Positions 59,205-64,000 of a stretch of 64,000 nt of DNA are shown here, piece by piece (within the stretch, counting starts at the first letter, position 1; each line of letters begins with the position of its first letter). A program made the position numbers and the translations under genes. The DNA lies in assembly GCA_029931535.1 (NCBI GenBank), contig JAQPZY010001250.1, positions 124,001 to 188,000 on the forward strand, given 5' to 3'. The notes beneath the pieces are model-generated. The model did no database searches, had not been told where the DNA came from, and saw only the letters and a list, made by a program, of their open reading frames with translations. Source of the DNA: Margaritifera margaritifera (Eukaryota > Mollusca > Bivalvia > Unionida > Margaritiferidae).

Positions 59205-60385
59205 ATGTAGGTCAGATATCTTACTACTAGTAGAATAGTAACTATGGTATTATATGTAGTGTAGGTCAGATCTAAATACTAGTAAAATGGTAACTATGGT
59301 ATTGTATGTCAGTCAGATCTAACCAGTGATGGCGCGAGTGGGAGGGTGCAAGTGCCACCGGGCGGCAGGCAAAGGGGGGCACCCTCAGGATCTTGGTTTT
59401 TTTTGCAACTATAACTGGGGTGTACATTGAGAGTGGATTTGGAGGTTGGCAACTGACATAAAAACTGTTCTCTGTGGCATAGAAGTGGTGTCACTAAAGA
59501 ACATTGCCCCCCGGCACCTCGGTAGGAGCGCCACTAAAGAACATTGCCCCCAGGCACCTCGAACTCTCATGCCACAACTGGATCTAACTACTAGTAAAAT
59601 GGTAACTATGGTATTACATGTAATGTAGGTCAGATCTAACTACTAGTAGAATGGTAACTATTGTATTGTATGTAAGTCAGATCTAACTACTAGTAGAATG
59701 GTACCTATGGTATTGTATGTAGGTCAGATCTAACTACTAGTAGAATGGTAACTATTGTATTGTGTGTAAGTCAGATCTAACTACTAGTAGAATGGTAACT
59801 ATTGTATTGTGTGTAAGTCAGATCTAACTACTAGTAGAATGGTAACTATTGTATTGTATGTAAGTCAGATCTAACTACTAGTAGAATGGTAACTATGGTA
59901 TTGTATGTAGGTCAGATCTAACTACTAGTAGAATGGTAACTATTGTATTGTGTGTAAGTCAGATCTAACTACTAGTAGAATGGTAACTATTGTATTGTAT
60001 GTAAGTCAGATCTAACTACTAGTAGAATGGTACCTATGGTATTGTATGTAAGTCAGATCCAACTACTAGTAGAATGGTAACTATTGTATTGTATGTAAGT
60101 CAGATCTAACTACTAGTAGAATTCAGATTAACTACTAGTAGAATGGTAACTATTGTATGTAAGTCAGATCTAACTACTAGTAGAATGGTACCTATGGTAT
60201 TGTATGCAAGTCAGATTAACTACTAGTAGAATGGTAACTATTGTATTGTATGCAAGTCAGATCTAACTACTAGTAGAATGGTACCTATGATATTGGATGT
60301 AAGTCAGATTAACTACTAGTAAAATGATATATATGGTATTGTCTGTAGGTCAGATCTAACAGTAAAATGGTAACTATAAATAAAT
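59205..60385 (+). repeat. 47-bp minisatellite interrupted by a MITE
   Basis: About 20 units of gtcagatctaactactagta plus gaatggtaactattgtattg and tatgtaa; some units lost part of the sequence. The array is split at 59324-59580 by a GC-rich insert. Confidence 0.93.
59324..59580. mobile_element. 257-bp hAT-type MITE with 8-bp target duplication
   Basis: The 8-mer gatctaac stands on both sides (59316-59323 and 59581-59588). Ends cagtgatggcgcgag and ctcatgccacaactg are imperfect inverted repeats (CAGT(T/G)(G/A)TGGC). Inside is a ~38-bp tandem pair starting actaaagaacattgcccc. Base composition is much more GC-rich than the surroundings. The 8-bp duplication and CAG ends fit hAT. Confidence 0.9.
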
Positions 60386-60429
60386 ATATTTTCTCAGTTT
60401 TTTCTTATCTTCAGAGGACTTTTTTCTTA

Positions 60430-60745
60430 CTAAAATTTTGTAAATGTAGATACCTAAAAGTTGTGTAAATGTTAGATACCTAAAAGTTGTGTAAATGTTA
60501 GATACCTAACAATTTTGTAAATGTTAGATACCTAAAAGTTGTGTAAATGTAGATACCTAAAAGTTGTGTAAATGTTAGATACCTAAAAGTTGTGTAAATG
60601 TTAGATACCTAAAAGTTGTGTAAATGTTAGATACCTAAAAGTTGTGTAAATGTTAGATACCTAAAAATTTTGTAAATGTTAGATACCTAAAAGTTGTGTA
60701 AATGTTAGATACCTAAAAATTTTGTAAATGTAGATACCTAAAAAA
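60430..60745 (+). repeat. 26-bp minisatellite (~11 units)
   Basis: gatacctaaaagttgtgtaa plus atgtta; a few units have aattttg or lack two bases. Confidence 0.93.
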
Positions 60746-61347
60746 ATGATCATTGTTGTTTTATCCAGAATTATTTGTACACCTGAAGAAAATAATTAAG
60801 AAAAAGTGTACAAAAAATTATGAACAGTATAGCAATACAGGAGAATATTTAAAAGAAGCCTATATTTTGATTTACTGGATTTATAATGTCTAGTCATCCA
60901 GTTTCACCTTGTTTTGGTATACAATCCTTAAATTTGTCTGCAAAATGTATGATCTCTTGCTTAGAACTGCAATTTTTCAAATATTTTACAGTTTATGATA
61001 TACATAGACGCTGATAACATTTTGAACATGCATGCAAAATATACGTCATCTCTTCTTTCAAACAGAATTCTTCTATTGAAAATAAGCACTTTAAATAAAA
61101 CAACAAACTTACCTTTGAATCAAAAGTAAATGTTATGTCTTTCTTGCTGTAAAGAAACATATAATTACACATAACATCTAGTAACTATCTCAGTATTCCT
61201 ACCATCAATTGACTGCTTGCATACAAGTATATAACTTCATATTGACAGCTACACCTGCTGCAAATTGATCATCACATAATGACAGCAACACCCACTGCAA
61301 GTTGGTCATCACATAATGATTTCTGCTTTGCACTGATCAGTCTCATT
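60746..61347. other. intron 15 segment
   Basis: No gene. A short direct repeat near 61245-61320 (gatcatcacataatga twice, with cacc(c/t)gctgcaa(g/a)tt). Confidence 0.5.
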
Positions 61348-61559
61348 ACTGTTATACTCACGTATAAGCCGAGTCTAATTGCAAACAACATAGACCCTGA
61401 TCTGCCGTCACATAATGCACCAGCAGATCAGGGTCTATGTTGTTTGTTCTGCTGATTAGTCCTTACAAACTGCGTTGACCCAGATCTGCCGGCGCATTAT
61501 GCGATCTGGGTCTATGCAGTTTGCAGTTAGTATTGGATTATATGTGAGTATATATGGTA
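61348..61559 (-). mobile_element. double-hairpin MITE, copy 13
   Basis: Ends actgttatactcacgtataa and tatgtgagtatatatggta; B-A order. Hairpin B is almost perfect; hairpin A lost about 11 bases on one side of the loop. Confidence 0.9.
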
Positions 61560-62419
61560 AATACTGTTAATTGAGGATTGTTGGACACTCTCTGATTAGA
61601 TGTTACCCAACCCACATCTATTAGCAGGCTTATAGTAATGCCAATTAGCAGAACATGACAGTAGTTAGTCAAGTCCTTTGTAAATTGTTCACATAGTCAG
61701 ATGGTATACCTATAATAAATAATTTTCGTATATTTTACTGGATTATTGAGTGAAGGTAGATTCATGTGGGTGCTTTTGGAGATTAATTAACACTTTTTAC
61801 ACATACATTGTCATGCGATTTCTATAGGACACTATCAGGAGGGTGATAAGTAGTTACATATACATATTTTAGGCTTCACATAAGGTAAATTCAGTTGGAA
61901 TTCTAGTTTTACTAGAATAGCTGTTACATTCATTGTTATCATACTGCTGGTAAATTTAAACCATAAAAGCTTGGATTAGGTGGACAGTGATTTGCTGCTG
62001 GGTTTAATTTAGAGTTTTAGTTACCCGAATTTGACTTGACTGTGACCATGGTTGAAAGAGTAGCAGCATTAGAGTCGAGATCCTGCCTGTTCAATTGCAA
62101 CTCAAGTTATGTGAGTGTAAACTTGGGTTCCAACTGAAAATGGCCCTAGAGTTGATCTTCAAACTTAGGTTAGCTTTCTTTACTTGGCATTTCATTTATA
62201 CCCCTAGGATTATTTATTCAATGGAACTTTATTCCTATCTAGATATATAATGTCAAAAAGATTTTGTTAGTTATCTTATGTTTAAGATTTGTCATGAAAA
62301 AAAAAAAAGATAAAGAGGAAATTAGGAATCCATTTAGTTTTGTTGGTTTTAACAGCACTTAAAGACATTGTTAAACATCTTCGTAAACATTTGTAATATT
62401 ACTACAGAACCCTTTAAGA
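61560..62419. other. intron 15 segment
   Basis: Nothing recognisable; AT-rich. Confidence 0.5.
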
Positions 62420-62544
62420 TACTGTATGTACTCGCTTATAAGATGGGTCCAACTGTAAACAGCAAAGACCCTGATTTCCAATTGCATAATGCACCAGCAG
62501 ATCAGGATCTGTGTTGGTTGTTCTACTGATTACTCCAAACAAAC
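62420..62544 (-). mobile_element. double-hairpin MITE, copy 14 (truncated)
   Basis: Left end tactgtatgtactcgcttat and hairpin B present; the sequence stops at ctccaaacaaac, where hairpin A would begin. Confidence 0.82.
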
Positions 62545-62863
62545 TTCTGGAAACATTAACACCGACAGACTGAATAAAATCTACACTCAAGTCCTGGAAA
62601 GATTGTGTAGGATTATCTCAGATTGTAATGCATAAGACAAGAAAATACATTATCACCCATTTTGCTCCTGATTTTTTTTTTCTCTTACAAAATAATTCTT
62701 ATCCATGCAGTGACCATTTTTTAAAATTGTTTTTGTCTAAATGACATAGACTTTTCTTACTGTATTAGCTAGTCACTTTTGATCTGACACTGTAGCTTGG
62801 TAACCTTAATACAGTCAAACCATAATAGCTCAAATACGTAACATCACATGAACATTTTGCCCA

Positions 62864-63052
62864 GTGGAGCTGCGGTAGTTCAGTTGGTAAAGTGTCAGAG
62901 TTGTAATCAGAGGGTTGCAAGTTTTATACCTGCACAGACCAGCCTGGGTTGACTGCCTCGGTCTGGCCTTGGGGAAAACACTTGGCTACCTTTCCTCAGT
63001 AAGATATAGCCAATAATGTCTTAAAAGTGCTGTTAAAACAAACCGACCAACC
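62864..63052 (+). mobile_element. tRNA-derived SINE
   Basis: Head with an A-box-like tagttcagttgg (62877-62888) and a B-box-like ggttgcaagtttt spaced as in a tRNA, preceded by gtggagctgcgg. It is followed by a body ending ccttggggaaaacacttggc, then gtgctgttaaaacaaacc. Mutated boxes and a non-tRNA tail argue against a working tRNA gene. Confidence 0.7.
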
Positions 63053-63123
63053 AGCTGAATCTAAAGCCTATTTTTGCTTGTAACCTTGAAAACTTGATGT
63101 GTGATTTTGATGAATATTGAACA

Positions 63124-63261
63124 CACAGTATTGGAACCTGTTGGCCTTAAATCTCTTATTGTCAATGGATCTGAATGACTTTTTTTCAGGTGTTAATGAC
63201 AAAATAAGACAAAATCAGGCACACAGATTGCCGGCAAAATGACCCAGGTTCCAATACTGTG
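63124..63261. mobile_element. 138-bp inverted-repeat element (MITE-like)
   Basis: Perfect 17-bp inverted repeats cacagtattggaacctg (63124-63140) and caggttccaatactgtg (63245-63261). Interior AT-rich, no ORF. Target duplication not seen. Confidence 0.7.
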
Positions 63262-63289
63262 GCAACAGATATAGGAGATTTGTATCTTT

Positions 63290-64000
63290 TTAGCTGGCCA
63301 CTACAAAGTAGAGAGCTATTGTACTATCCCTGGCATCGGCATCAGCGTTGGTGTCTGCATCTGTGTCCGCGCATATAAATGCATATACAGATGTACATCC
63401 CACTGCATCTCAACCATTCTTCATTCCTTGGTCATAGGCTACAGTTAGGAGTGGGTTTCATAGCACCTAGCCTAGGGATGCAGCTTAGGGAGCTAACTTT
63501 CTACATGTCCATTAATTGTACATTCTAGGTTAAGATTTTGTGTTTAGCCCATGTTTTTTTTTCTCACCCTGTATACATCCTATTATACATGGAGTAATGA
63601 AACTTGGTGAGGGGATTTATCTTGATGAGAACAATACTCTCATCACAAAAGTCGGTCACTGTGACCCATATTTTACACTTACTGACTAGTTACATTTTGT
63701 GTTTTAAGTTTATATCTCATGCTATGTTAATGCTAGAATCATCATGGATGATTGTATGCATCTGTATTAGTATCACAACCTTGAAGGTTACTGTGACTAG
63801 CTTAGGTTAAGTTTTTGCATTTAGCTCATAACAAAATAGGTTTTTTGCACCCTGTATACATACTGTTAAACAGATTCATGAAATATGGTGAAGGGATACA
63901 ACCTCATCACAAAAGTAGCTCACTGTGACCCACATGTTAAACTAATTTGTACATCATTGACTTGGGTTCAGTTTTGTTTTAAGTTTATTTCTCAAGCACT
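63290..64000 (+). repeat. dispersed repeat running off the right edge
   Basis: Starts ttagctggccactacaaagt and ggcatcggcatcagcgttgg. From about 63547 a ~277-bp unit is repeated: caccctgtatacatcctatt ... catcacaaaagtcggtcact ... and then caccctgtatacatactgtt ... catcacaaaagtagctcact. Incomplete at the window end. Confidence 0.7.

Noticed and set aside
62866..62940. A functional tRNA gene
   Set aside because: A and B boxes are altered, arms do not pair well, and a SINE body follows.

Overview
The window is eukaryotic nuclear DNA: AT-rich, genes split by long introns with GT-AG borders, and dense in transposons and minisatellites. The one large host gene is a beta-heavy spectrin (Drosophila karst / C. 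elegans sma-1 / vertebrate SPTBN5 type). With the repeat types present (foldback MITEs, tRNA-derived SINE, LINE tails ending in ATT runs), this suggests an invertebrate, most likely a bivalve mollusc or another lophotrochozoan. The organism call is inference.

Plus strand, 1861-43558: fifteen consecutive coding exons of beta-heavy spectrin, all in phase, from the middle of the second calponin-homology domain through the first spectrin repeats to the first strand of an SH3 domain. The 5' exons lie to the left of the window. The rest of the SH3 domain, the remaining repeats and the PH domain must lie to the right, because no further exon was found between 43559 and 64000. The gene is therefore open at both ends, and its last intron seen here is at least 20 kb.

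Introns: intron 2 carries a ~5.6 kb DNA transposon (about 5452-11073) with 28-bp perfect terminal inverted repeats, a spliced but frameshifted transposase gene on the minus strand, and seven copies of a 14-bp motif outside the coding region. Introns 3 and 15 carry two copies of a ~1.8 kb TA-flanked element; the first sits in a 67-bp tandem repeat whose other units show the empty site. A double-hairpin MITE family occurs at least 14 times across the window. Intron 14 holds a ~300-bp-arm inverted repeat, a decayed hAT-like element, nested LINE 3' ends and two large minisatellites. Intron 10 ends in an array of duplicated 3' splice sites.

Right part (43559-64000): an intronless class A GPCR on the minus strand (53721-54758), two unidentified coding-like ORFs near 50 kb, a 47-bp minisatellite interrupted by a 257-bp hAT-type MITE with a clear 8-bp target duplication, a 26-bp minisatellite, a tRNA-derived SINE, and a dispersed repeat that runs off the right edge. 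If the spectrin gene continues to the right, the GPCR is nested antisense in its intron.
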